From Patescibacteria group bacterium (lineage in GTDB: Bacteria > Patescibacteriota > Minisyncoccia > Minisyncoccales > UBA10102): a DNA stretch of 22,645 bases. The notes beneath the pieces were generated by a model. It did not search any database. It was not told the origin of the DNA and saw only the letters and a program-made list of their open reading frames with translations. Of this stretch, positions 1 through 5,866 are shown one piece after another; positions within the stretch are counted from its first letter, which is position 1; each line of letters starts with the position of its first letter. The DNA is taken from positions 1-22,645 of the forward strand of contig JAHIUP010000040.1 of NCBI GenBank assembly GCA_018816925.1, read 5' to 3'. The position numbers were made by a program, and so were the translations under genes.

Positions 1-255
1 GGGTCCGGAGGGCTGGATTTGCTGGGGCAAAGGAGAAGGAGGGGGTGGGGGTGGAGGGGGAGGGGGAGTGGGAGGAACGGGCCGCTCGGGGCTTGGTATG
101 CGGGTAATGCGCTCACGTTCTTGCTCGGCCGCTTGCCCTCTTGCTTTCGCGAGGTCTTTTTCCATACTACGAACCTCCTCTCGTTTAAGGAACTCGCGTT
201 TGCCCTGAGCGGAATCGAAAGGTTCTTCAGGGTTTGTATTTTCTTTTTGGTCCAT
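1..255 (-). CDS. Proline-rich hypothetical protein, N-terminal part (runs off the window)
   Basis: This open frame has no stop before the window edge, giving 85 residues of an incomplete protein. It starts MDQKENTNPEEP, continues through a charged helical stretch (about residues 20-52, rich in K, E, R and A), then enters a proline tract (about residues 55-75) with runs of consecutive prolines. The ATG lies 13 nt after the pnp stop, so it is probably the last part of the same operon. A second in-frame ATG at 165 has a better Shine-Dalgarno sequence (GGAGG, 8 nt away), so the first 30 residues may not be translated. They include a palindromic repeat (203-222) that reads as FDSAQGK. I do not recognise the family and infer no function. 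Confidence 0.6.
   Translation of the reverse strand, partial: MDQKENTNPEEPFDSAQGKREFLKREEVRSMEKDLAKARGQAAEQERERITRIPSPERPVPPTPPPPPPPPPPSPLPQQIQPSGP
203..222. repeat. Short palindromic repeat of the 'FDSAQGK' type
   Basis: The plus strand reads CCCTGAGCGGAATCGAAAGG. Its outer ends are nearly complementary, and the minus-strand translation is PFDSAQGK. From memory, close variants of this 20-mer are scattered through many environmental bacterial genomes, including CPR and Omnitrophica. That wide distribution is recollection, not something shown here. In this window it lies inside the first 30 codons of the proline-rich gene, upstream of an alternative start. Confidence 0.45.
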
Positions 256-268
256 ACGAGAACGTATG

Positions 269-2362
269 TTATTTTTGATCCTTCGCTTCTTTGAGGGAGA
301 GATTAACCCTGCCCTGCGCGTCAATTTCCAGCACCTTTACGGGAATGGTATCCCCTAGCTTCACCACGTCCGTTACTTTCTCTACCCGGTGTGGAGCCAG
401 CTGGGAAATGTGCACAAGGCCTTCTTGGCCCGGGAAAATCTCCACGAAGGCGCCAAAGTCCATAATGCGTTTTACCTTTCCTTGGTATGTCTCTCCAACC
501 TCTGCCTCCCGTACGATGTTCTTGATGCGCTCCAAGGCGCCTGCCACACCCTCTGCGTTCTGACCGGAGACATAGATGCCGCCGTCTTCTTCAATATCTA
601 TATCTACCCCGAATTCCGCAACCATCCCATTTATAACTTTTCCTCCAGGTCCAATAATCTGTCCTATCTTCTCCGGTTTCACCTGAAAGACGGAAATCTT
701 GGGGGCGTGCGCGGAAAGTTCCTTGCGCGGGCCTGGCAGTGTCTTGCCGATAACCTCCTTGATAATGTGGAGACGCGCTTCCTTTGCCTTCCGGAGTGTT
801 TCCTTGAATAGGTCTTCTCCGATGCCGCGGGTTTTCACGTCCAACTGCATTGCGGTAATACCTTCTTCTGTGCCGGCAACCTTGAAGTCCATGTCTCCGT
901 GATGGTCTTCGGGTCCTTGGATATCCGTGAGCAGTACTGCGTCCTTGCCCTGTCCCATGAGACCAAGGGAGATTCCCGCGACCGGTCTGGTGATGGGAAC
1001 CCCTGCGTCCATGAGGGCCAAGGAAGAGGAACATGCGGAAGCCATGGAGGTGGAGCCATTGGAAGACACCACTTCCGTGACGATGCGCACGGTATAAGGG
1101 AAGCGGTCGAATTCAGGTATTACGGGAAGGAGCGCCTTTTCTGCCAGCATACCATGTCCAATCTCTCTTCGGCCAGGGCTGCCGAGGCGTTTTACTTCTC
1201 CTGGTGCGTAAGGAGGGAAATTATAGTGGTGCATGAAGCGCTTCTTGCCGCGCACCTCCATGCCATCGAGTAGTTTGTGGTCTCCAGGACCTCCGAGCGT
1301 GAGAAGTGAAAGGGTCTTGGTTTGTCCCCGCTCGAAAAGCGCAGAGCCATGGGTTCGGGGCAGGATTCCGACGCTTGCCTTGAGGGGACGGATTTCCTCG
1401 GGTTTTCTGCCGTCCACCCGCGCTCCGTCACGGACCGCTCCTTCTACCACGAGACGTTCCGTTTCTTCCTCAAAGAAGTTTTTTGCTTCCGGCTGCCTTT
1501 CTTTCTCGCGCGCCCAGCCGAAGAGTTCTTCTTTGAGTTGGTCCACTCGTTCCATGCGCCCCAGCTTGTCTCCCGTGAATAGGGCTTCCCGGAGACGAGC
1601 ACCAAGAAGGGAACGCATCTCTTCTTCGAATGCCTCGTCTTTCTGGGGTGCGGGAACAAGGAGTTTTTCTTTTCCTTCCTTTCCCATAATATCTCGCTGG
1701 AAGCGTATGGCTTCCGCGAGCAAGGGCTTGCCGAAATCGAGCGCCTCCTCATAGACCTGCTCGCCAACTTCATTGCTCTCTGCTTCTATCATATTCAAGA
1801 GCACATCTTTCTCTTGGGTGCCCGCCATAATAAAGTCCAAATCGCTTTTCTGGCGTTCCTCGTAGGTAGAATTAGCTACGAACTTGTCGCCTACTCTTGT
1901 TGCGCGCATACCGCCGAGGGGTCCTTGCCAAGGAATGTCAGATATGGAAAGAGCCATGGAGGCCCCGAGGAGCCCAGGGATATCCGGGTCGTTTACGCCG
2001 TCCCAGGAGAGGCACGTGATAATGACCTGCACCTCGCGCTTGAGGTTTTTGGGGAAGAGGGGTCGGATGGCCCGGTCAATGAGGCGAGCCGTAATGATTG
2101 CTTCTTCCGACGGTCTCCCTTCTCTTCTCATGAATCTGGACCCGAGGATTTTGCCCGCGGCATAATACCGTTCCTCATAATCCACGGTGAGCGGGAAGAA
2201 CCCGAGATTTTCGTTGTCCTGGCGCGACATGACCGCGGTGACAAGCACCACCGTGTCTCCGAGCTGTACACGGCAGCTTCCGTTCGCCTGCTCCGCCCAC
2301 GAGTTGAGGGTGAACGTGAGCTCCTTGTCTCCGATTTTCAGTTTATGCGTTTGTTCCTTCAT
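269..2362 (-). CDS. pnp: Polyribonucleotide nucleotidyltransferase (PNPase)
   Basis: PNPase degrades RNA 3' to 5' with phosphate and can add 3' tails. The 697-residue protein shows the full family layout: first RNase PH-like domain with FMRREGRPSE, a helical linker, and a second RNase PH-like domain with GSTSMASACSSSLALMDAG. The catalytic block DIQGPEDHHGDMDFK follows, in which Asp486 and Asp492 match the E. coli catalytic positions. A KH domain (about 556-615, IGQIIGPGGKVI) and a C-terminal S1 domain (about 622-692, GKVKRIMDFGAFVEI) complete it. I start it at ATG 2362 (MKEQTHKL), which has AGGA 5 nt upstream, rather than at the in-frame ATG at 2407, because the extra 15 residues lack family similarity. 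It overlaps the NYN gene by 20 nt, so the two are translationally linked. Confidence 0.97.
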   Translation of the reverse strand: MKEQTHKLKIGDKELTFTLNSWAEQANGSCRVQLGDTVVLVTAVMSRQDNENLGFFPLTVDYEERYYAAGKILGSRFMRREGRPSEEAIITARLIDRAIRPLFPKNLKREVQVIITCLSWDGVNDPDIPGLLGASMALSISDIPWQGPLGGMRATRVGDKFVANSTYEERQKSDLDFIMAGTQEKDVLLNMIEAESNEVGEQVYEEALDFGKPLLAEAIRFQRDIMGKEGKEKLLVPAPQKDEAFEEEMRSLLGARLREALFTGDKLGRMERVDQLKEELFGWAREKERQPEAKNFFEEETERLVVEGAVRDGARVDGRKPEEIRPLKASVGILPRTHGSALFERGQTKTLSLLTLGGPGDHKLLDGMEVRGKKRFMHHYNFPPYAPGEVKRLGSPGRREIGHGMLAEKALLPVIPEFDRFPYTVRIVTEVVSSNGSTSMASACSSSLALMDAGVPITRPVAGISLGLMGQGKDAVLLTDIQGPEDHHGDMDFKVAGTEEGITAMQLDVKTRGIGEDLFKETLRKAKEARLHIIKEVIGKTLPGPRKELSAHAPKISVFQVKPEKIGQIIGPGGKVINGMVAEFGVDIDIEEDGGIYVSGQNAEGVAGALERIKNIVREAEVGETYQGKVKRIMDFGAFVEIFPGQEGLVHISQLAPHRVEKVTDVVKLGDTIPVKVLEIDAQGRVNLSLKEAKDQK

Positions 2363-2939
2363 TGGAGTCCTGGTTTCGCTGTTTCGTATAGGGAAGACGG
2401 GGAACACGGAATCCCACCCCTAGTTTTCTCTGCTGCTTGAGGAGGAATTTCTCCGGGTTGTCTTCCAGGTCAATAAATTCGTCTACTTGCTCGCGCAACC
2501 GGGAAGAGGTGGACCTGCCAAAAGCAAGGACTTCCACGCGCCTGCCGTGGTTCTGGAGGTATTCCACAAGGGGCACGTAGTCCCCGTCTCCAGACACGAG
2601 CACCACGGTGTTGATGCCATCCGATGTCTTGATGGCATCCACCGCGATACCCACATCCCAGTCCGCTTTCTTGAGGCCTCCGTAGTATTCCTGAAGGTCC
2701 TTGACCCTTGTCTCAATGCCCAGGTTCACGAGGGCATCAAAAAAGGGGCGCTCCTCGCCCGTTTTCGTGCGCACAACATAGGCAAAGGCCCGAATGAGGG
2801 TACGTCCTGCCACTCCCGCCTTGAGCACCTCTTGGAAGTTCACCCGCGCCTGATAGAGGCTTTTCGCGGAGTGATACATGTTCTGTACGTCGATGAACAC
2901 GGTTACCCGCTGGTCCTTGTTTTTTTGAGTTCCTGCCAT
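2343..2939 (-). CDS. NYN/LabA-like domain protein, putative ribonuclease
   Basis: This 198-residue protein matches the NYN (PIN-like, LabA/DUF88) fold. It has TVFIDVQNMY near the N-terminus with Asp17 and Asn20, a middle acidic block DWDVGIAVDAI (Asp95, Asp101), and VLVSGDGDYVPLV with Asp118 and Asp120. These are the acidic residues expected to bind metal in this nuclease family. The C-terminal 35 residues are basic and probably disordered. Its start codon shares one base with the rpsO stop (TAATG), and its end overlaps pnp by 20 nt, so it is embedded in the classical rpsO-pnp pair. Family knowledge suggests RNA cleavage, and the context suggests a partner in RNA decay or ribosome-linked RNA processing. 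The substrate is unknown. Confidence 0.85.
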   Translation of the reverse strand: MAGTQKNKDQRVTVFIDVQNMYHSAKSLYQARVNFQEVLKAGVAGRTLIRAFAYVVRTKTGEERPFFDALVNLGIETRVKDLQEYYGGLKKADWDVGIAVDAIKTSDGINTVVLVSGDGDYVPLVEYLQNHGRRVEVLAFGRSTSSRLREQVDEFIDLEDNPEKFLLKQQRKLGVGFRVPRLPYTKQRNQDSNEGTNA

Positions 2940-3208
2940 TACTTCCTTTTGAGACCGATCTTCTTTGTAAACGCATTGTAGCGCGCCTCATTCTCCCTTT
3001 TTAGGTAAGCGAGTAGGGAGCGGCGCTTAGCTACCATCTTCAAGAGGCCTCTCTTTGAATGGAAGTCCTTTGCGTTCTTTTTGAGGTGCGTAAGAAGCCG
3101 CCCAATCTCTTCTGTGAGCAGGGCTATCTGTACCTCGGGAGAACCCGTATCTCCCTCATGGGTTTTGTGCTGCCCGATAACCTTTCCTTTTTCCTTTGGT
3201 TCCAACAT
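2939..3208 (-). CDS. rpsO: 30S ribosomal protein S15
   Basis: S15 binds 16S rRNA early in small-subunit assembly. The 89-residue product has the usual family length and signatures: HKTHEGDTGSPEVQIALLTEEI, then LTHLKKNAKDFHSKRGLL and RRSLLAYLKR. I chose ATG 3208 (MLEPKEKG) because it gives the normal length; the frame is open 12 codons further up but that adds an unrelated hydrophobic stretch. A -10 box (TACAAT with an extended TG) ends only 8 nt before this ATG, so the mRNA is predicted to be leaderless or nearly so. That would leave no room for the 5'-leader autoregulation known for S15 in E. coli. It leads the rpsO-NYN-pnp operon. Confidence 0.97.
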   Translation of the reverse strand: MLEPKEKGKVIGQHKTHEGDTGSPEVQIALLTEEIGRLLTHLKKNAKDFHSKRGLLKMVAKRRSLLAYLKRENEARYNAFTKKIGLKRK

Positions 3209-3216
3209 ACAGAGCC

Positions 3217-3244
3217 ATTGTACCAGAAAACAAAAAAGACGCAA
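3217..3244 (-). promoter_or_regulatory. Promoter of the rpsO operon (predicted leaderless)
   Basis: On the minus strand, TTGCGT is followed by a 16-bp spacer and TACAAT. The -10 box is preceded by TGG, giving an extended -10. Eight nucleotides separate it from the rpsO ATG, so the predicted transcription start falls at or within a base or two of the start codon. Confidence 0.55.
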
Positions 3245-3265
3245 GCCCGCGCCTCTTCTTCAGGG

Positions 3266-3399
3266 TGCCCCCAGTAGGACTCGCCATGTCATCCGACATG
3301 GCGCCCCGTGTTTATCACGGGGCGAACCCTTGTGCCCCCAGTAGGACTCGCCATGTCATCCGACATGGCGCCTCGTGTTTATCACGGGGCGAACCCTTG
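3266..3399 (-). repeat. Two tandem 67-bp double-hairpin units at the tRNA-Lys 3' end
   Basis: Units span 3266-3332 and 3333-3399. Each begins (plus strand) with an 18-bp copy of the tRNA-Lys 3' end as far as the T-loop (3266-3283 and 3333-3350, identical to 3400-3417). Then comes hairpin 2, CGCCATGTC/GACATGGCG with loop ATCC (3282-3303, 3349-3370). Hairpin 1 follows, CGCCCCGTG/CACGGGGCG with loop TTTAT (3302-3324, 3369-3391), and then GAACCC. Unit 2 has one base change in hairpin 1 (CCTCGTG) that breaks a pair. In tRNA orientation each unit opens GGGTTCG and ends by rebuilding the T-loop-to-acceptor portion of the tRNA. The same design follows tRNA-Arg and tRNA-Gly. Confidence 0.85.
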
Positions 3400-3472
3400 T
3401 GCCCCCAGTAGGACTCGAACCTACAACAAACGGCTTAAGAGGCCGCTACTCTGCCAATTGAGTTATGGGGGC
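3400..3472 (-). tRNA. tRNA-Lys(CUU)
   Basis: The minus strand folds into a full cloverleaf: acceptor GCCCCCA/TGGGGGC, a D-arm around AATTGG, and an anticodon stem GCGGC/GCCGT. The anticodon loop is CTCTTAA, so the anticodon is CTT. The T-arm is GTAGG TTCGAGT CCTAC. The discriminator base is A. The next bases are CAA, so CCA is not encoded and must be added by the CCA enzyme. The 3' end is followed directly by two tandem hairpin units that repeat its last 18 bases. A hairpin with loop GCAG abuts its 5' end. Confidence 0.95.
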
Positions 3473-3496
3473 AAAACTCAACTGCTTGAGTTTTGC
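3471..3496 (-). other. Hairpin abutting the 5' end of tRNA-Lys
   Basis: AAAACTCAA (3473-3481), loop CTGC, TTGAGTTTT (3486-3494) form a perfect 9-bp stem that extends by two more pairs into the first two tRNA bases. A near twin with a different stem but the same loop and A/T ends lies before tRNA-Arg. It could be a transcribed leader structure, or a weak terminator for the upstream gene at 3643-3984, because TTTT follows the stem on both strands. Confidence 0.5.
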
Positions 3497-3632
3497 CGGG
3501 TTTGCGCGGCGAACGATGTTCCGAAGGAACCGTGAGCCAATAATGCAAACCCAGGGCCTGCTTGAGACAACTGCCGAAGGCGAATCGTTGGCTCAAGTAG
3601 GTACGTTTTCAAACTGCTTGAGTTTTGCCGGG
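3480..3632. repeat. Structured non-coding block between 21-bp direct repeats
   Basis: AACTGCTTGAGTTTTGCCGGG occurs at 3480-3500 and again at 3612-3632. The 111 bp between them hold nested inverted repeats. GGGTTTGC (3498-3505) pairs with GCAAACCC (3544-3551), enclosing GTTCC GAA GGAAC. A second block, around 3557-3602, has CCTGCTTGAG facing CTCAAGTAGG (one mismatch), with CAAC/GTTG and GCC GAA GGC inside. No convincing gene lies here. It fills most of the gap between tRNA-Lys and the membrane protein gene. It may be a mobile palindromic element or a structured RNA. Confidence 0.6.
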
Positions 3633-3642
3633 GAACCCGCCA

Positions 3643-3984
3643 TTAATCGCACTTCACCTGCACCTGCCACCACTCTCCTCCGAATCCTACCCATTCTGCC
3701 ACGCCCAGCACGGTCATGAGGGTGTTTATAAGTACCCATGCTCCCAGCACAATAACGATGCCCACGACAACCGCAAAGAGCACGCCTTTTGCCTGGGTTA
3801 CTTGTGAGGGGTTGCCTCCAGCGGTGAGCAGAAGGAATCCTCCATACAGAGCAAGGGCAGTGGCGAGCACTGGAAGAATGGGGACGAGGAGGAAGTTAAA
3901 GAGGCGCTGGAAGAGCACGAAAATATCGCAGAGCTGGCACGCGTCTCCGGCTCCTCCGCAGACAATAAGGTCTATTCCCTCCAT
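3643..3984 (-). CDS. Small T4SS-pilin-like membrane protein
   Basis: The 113-residue product has four cysteines (C9, C16-x-x-C19, C112), a hydrophobic segment at about 30-54, a short AGGNPS turn, and a second hydrophobic segment at about 66-91 ending near a tryptophan-rich tail. This matches the small two-helix 'T4SS pilin' type proteins (TrbC/VirB2-like) that are frequent in CPR genomes. That assignment rests on the pattern GGF-LL-AGGNP plus the second helix, not on a search. No secretion-system genes are nearby, so the role is unclear. A -10 box ends 8 nt before ATG 3984, which supports this start and predicts a leaderless mRNA. Confidence 0.7.
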   Translation of the reverse strand: MEGIDLIVCGGAGDACQLCDIFVLFQRLFNFLLVPILPVLATALALYGGFLLLTAGGNPSQVTQAKGVLFAVVVGIVIVLGAWVLINTLMTVLGVAEWVGFGGEWWQVQVKCD

Positions 3985-3992
3985 ATTTCAAT

Positions 3993-4021
3993 AGTATATA
4001 CGAATTCCCTGTTTTTCTCAA
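3993..4021 (-). promoter_or_regulatory. Promoter of the small membrane protein gene (predicted leaderless)
   Basis: The minus strand has TTGAGA, a 17-bp spacer and TATACT. The -10 box lies 8 nt from the ATG at 3984, so transcription should start at or next to the start codon. Confidence 0.55.
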
Positions 4022-4027
4022 GGTCTG

Positions 4028-4096
4028 TGCCCTCGGGAGGATTCGCCCAGTCATTCGACTGGGCGCCCCGTGTTTATCACGGGGCGAACCCTCTTG
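4028..4096 (-). repeat. Double-hairpin element at the tRNA-Arg 3' end
   Basis: One 69-bp unit. It opens (plus strand) with a 16-bp copy of the tRNA-Arg 3' end (4028-4043, identical to 4097-4112). Hairpin 2 is CGCCCAGTC/GACTGGGCG, loop ATTC (4044-4065). Hairpin 1 is CGCCCCGTG/CACGGGGCG, loop TTTAT (4064-4086). GAACCC follows. Compared with the tRNA-Lys units, hairpin 1 is the same, while hairpin 2 has different bases on both sides of its stem and still pairs perfectly. Confidence 0.85.
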
Positions 4097-4168
4097 TGCC
4101 CTCGGGAGGATTTGAACCCCCAACAACAGATCCGAAGTCTGTCGTGATATCCGTTTCACCACGAGGGC
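4097..4168 (-). tRNA. tRNA-Arg(UCG)
   Basis: The minus strand gives acceptor GCCCTCG/CGAGGGC and anticodon stem ACAGA/TCTGT around loop CTTCGGA, so the anticodon is TCG and it reads CGA. The T-arm is GGGGG TTCAAAT CCTCC. The discriminator is A, followed by CAAGA, so CCA is not encoded. It has its own promoter upstream, a 5' hairpin with loop GCAG, and a double-hairpin element after its 3' end. Confidence 0.94.
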
Positions 4169-4170
4169 GT

Positions 4171-4192
4171 AAAAGTAAACTGCTTTACTTTT
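4171..4192 (-). other. Hairpin just before tRNA-Arg
   Basis: AAAAGTAAA (4171-4179), loop CTGC, TTTACTTTT (4184-4192) form a perfect 9-bp stem ending 2 nt before the tRNA 5' end. It shares the loop and the A4/T4 ends with the hairpin before tRNA-Lys (3471-3496), but the inner five pairs differ on both sides. The predicted start of transcription (about 4189) lies within it, so most of the hairpin would be in the pre-tRNA leader. Confidence 0.5.
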
Positions 4193-4195
4193 TAT

Positions 4196-4224
4196 AATAT
4201 ACGGCAATCCGTTGAATTTTTCAA
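4196..4224 (-). promoter_or_regulatory. Promoter of tRNA-Arg
   Basis: The minus strand has TTGAAA, a 17-bp spacer and TATATT, about 28 nt before the tRNA 5' end. It overlaps the divergent promoter of the CCA-adding enzyme gene. Confidence 0.5.
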
Positions 4225-4240
4225 GAATATAAGCTAGAAT
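4212..4240 (+). promoter_or_regulatory. Promoter of the CCA-adding enzyme gene (predicted leaderless)
   Basis: TTGAAT, a 17-bp spacer and TAGAAT are followed after 7 nt by ATG 4248. The -10 box overlaps the alternative ATG at 4239, so that upstream ATG would not be transcribed. This decides the start of the gene. Confidence 0.5.
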
Positions 4241-4247
4241 GGCCCCA

Positions 4248-5711
4248 ATGAAACAGGACATCCCAGCTGTAGTCAAGGAGGTTGTTAAGGAGCTCCAGGA
4301 AGCGGGATACGAGGCCTATGCAGTGGGAGGATGTGTGCGGGATATCTTCCTGGGTAAGAAGCCCACGGACTGGGACGTAACAACAAATGCCACGCCCGTG
4401 GATATCCAGAAGGTATTTCCCCATAGCTTCTATGAGAATGAGTTTTTTACGGTAACGGTTCTTACGGAGAGCGAAGACCCCACGCTCAAGGCAATAGAGA
4501 TTACCACGTTCCGGGCAGACGTGAGGTATGGAGACCGGAGGCACCCCGAAGAGGTTGCGTTTGCGGAGACCCTGGAACAAGACCTGCAAAGGAGGGATTT
4601 CACGGTGAACGCCATGGCCTTGCGTTTTGCAGGGCCCGAGCCAGAGCTCGTGGACCCTTTAGGGGGCGCGAATGACTTGCGAGAGAAAGTCATCCGCGCG
4701 GTGGGAGAGCCGGAGAAGCGTTTCCAGGAGGATGCCCTCCGTATGATGAGGGCCGTGCGCTTTACCTCCCAGCTCGGGTTTACCATTGAGGGGGCAACGA
4801 AGAAGGCAATACGAGAGAATAGCAATCTGCTTTCTGCGATATCCAAGGAGCGCGTCAGGGATGAGCTGGGAAAGATTCTCTTTACGCAACAGGCAGCCGA
4901 AGGGATAGAGTTGCTCTCCGAACTCGGCCTCCTCGCCTTCATCGCGCCCGAGCTTGAAGAGGGGCGGGGGGTTACGCAGAACAAGCATCACTCCTTCACG
5001 GTATGGGAACACGGAATCCGTTCCCTCCAGTATGCGGCCCAGGAGAATTGGAACATGGATGTGCGCCTGGCCTCACTCCTCCATGACATAGGCAAGCCCC
5101 GCGCGAAGCACGGCGAAGGCCCGGACGCCACCTTCTATTCTCACGAGGTCGTGGGGGCCAATATGACCAGAGAGCTCTTGAATCGTCTGCGCTTTCCCAA
5201 GAAGCAGGCAGAGAAGGTTGCGAAACTCGTGCGTTACCACATGTTTTTCTATGATGTGGGCCAAGTAACGGAATCCTCGGTGCGCCGCCTCCTTCTCAAG
5301 GTGGGGAAAGAGGATATGGAAGACCTTATACGCCTACGCATGGCAGACCGCATTGGCTCGGGAGTTCCGAAAGCAGAACCCTACCGCTTGAGGCACTTTG
5401 AATACATCTTAGAGAAGGTGTCCCAGGACCCGCTTTCAGCGAAAATGCTCCAGGTAGACGGAACCGAGATTATGAAGTTGGCGGGCATTGAGCCCGGCCC
5501 CAGGGTAGGTCATATCCTGGAGGTTTTGCTCGGTGAAGCGCTTGAAGACCCGAAAAGAAACGAGCGTTCCCTGTTGGAGAAACGCGTGAAGGAACTCGCA
5601 GAGCTTCCCGAGCAGGAACTCGCGGCCTTGGTAGAGAAGGCAAAGGAGGAACGCGACAAGATTGAGATGAAGCGGGACGAGATGACGAAAGAAAAGTACT
5701 GGGTAACCTAG
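4248..5711 (+). CDS. cca: CCA tRNA nucleotidyltransferase with HD domain
   Basis: This enzyme adds or repairs the CCA end of tRNAs. The 487-residue protein has the class II nucleotidyltransferase head: AVGGCVRDIFLG (Gly27-Gly28, Arg31-Asp32) and TDWDV with metal-binding Asp41 and Asp43. RRDFTVNAMA then marks the fingers region and RMMRAVRF the body. An HD domain follows, with HHSFTVWEHG and LLHDIGK (His279-Asp280). The C-terminal 60 residues are highly charged and helical. The start is placed at ATG 4248 because a -10 box overlaps the alternative ATG at 4239. It is flanked by tRNA-Arg (divergent) and tRNA-Pro (19 nt downstream). Six of the seven tRNA genes here lack CCA, so it should be essential. 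A poly(A) polymerase of the same superfamily is the main alternative, but no extended basic tail is present. Confidence 0.92.
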   Translation: MKQDIPAVVKEVVKELQEAGYEAYAVGGCVRDIFLGKKPTDWDVTTNATPVDIQKVFPHSFYENEFFTVTVLTESEDPTLKAIEITTFRADVRYGDRRHPEEVAFAETLEQDLQRRDFTVNAMALRFAGPEPELVDPLGGANDLREKVIRAVGEPEKRFQEDALRMMRAVRFTSQLGFTIEGATKKAIRENSNLLSAISKERVRDELGKILFTQQAAEGIELLSELGLLAFIAPELEEGRGVTQNKHHSFTVWEHGIRSLQYAAQENWNMDVRLASLLHDIGKPRAKHGEGPDATFYSHEVVGANMTRELLNRLRFPKKQAEKVAKLVRYHMFFYDVGQVTESSVRRLLLKVGKEDMEDLIRLRMADRIGSGVPKAEPYRLRHFEYILEKVSQDPLSAKMLQVDGTEIMKLAGIEPGPRVGHILEVLLGEALEDPKRNERSLLEKRVKELAELPEQELAALVEKAKEERDKIEMKRDEMTKEKYWVT

Positions 5712-5729
5712 CTCGCGACGATTAGAAAT

Positions 5730-5803
5730 CGGGCCGTGGTGTAGCGGTAGCACGCGTCCTTCGGGAGGACGTAGCCCCAGTTCAAATCTGGGCGGCCCGA
5801 CCA
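5730..5803 (+). tRNA. tRNA-Pro(CGG), CCA encoded
   Basis: The gene starts with C, giving acceptor CGGGCCG/CGGCCCG with the C1-G72 pair typical of bacterial tRNA-Pro. The anticodon stem is CGTCC/GGACG around TTCGGGA, so the anticodon is CGG. The T-arm is CCCAG TTCAAAT CTGGG. The discriminator A is followed by an encoded CCA. It is the only tRNA here with CCA in the DNA. No hairpin element follows it. Confidence 0.95.
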
Positions 5804-5830
5804 TTCAATAAAGTTCAGGGTCTTCAATAA

Positions 5831-5859
5831 TTGCAAGAGAACCTCTTTTGAGCTACCAT
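5831..5859 (+). promoter_or_regulatory. Promoter of the DsbA-like gene (predicted leaderless)
   Basis: TTGCAA, a 17-bp spacer and TACCAT are followed after 7 nt by ATG 5867. The distance again predicts transcription starting at the start codon. Confidence 0.4.
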
Positions 5860-5866
5860 ACGGCAG

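Noticed and set aside
19..294. Plus-strand open frame of 91 codons at the left edge
   Set aside because: It is antisense to the proline-rich gene and the end of pnp, is G/W/R-rich at its start because it mirrors the proline tract, and has no family pattern.
3266..3399. Tandem repeat considered as a CRISPR array
   Set aside because: There are only two units with no variable spacers, and each contains tRNA 3' sequence and fixed hairpins, so it is not repeat-spacer structure.
4028..4096. tRNA 3' remnants read as extra functional tRNA genes
   Set aside because: Only the T-loop-to-acceptor part is present; the D-arm and anticodon arm are missing, replaced by the two hairpins.
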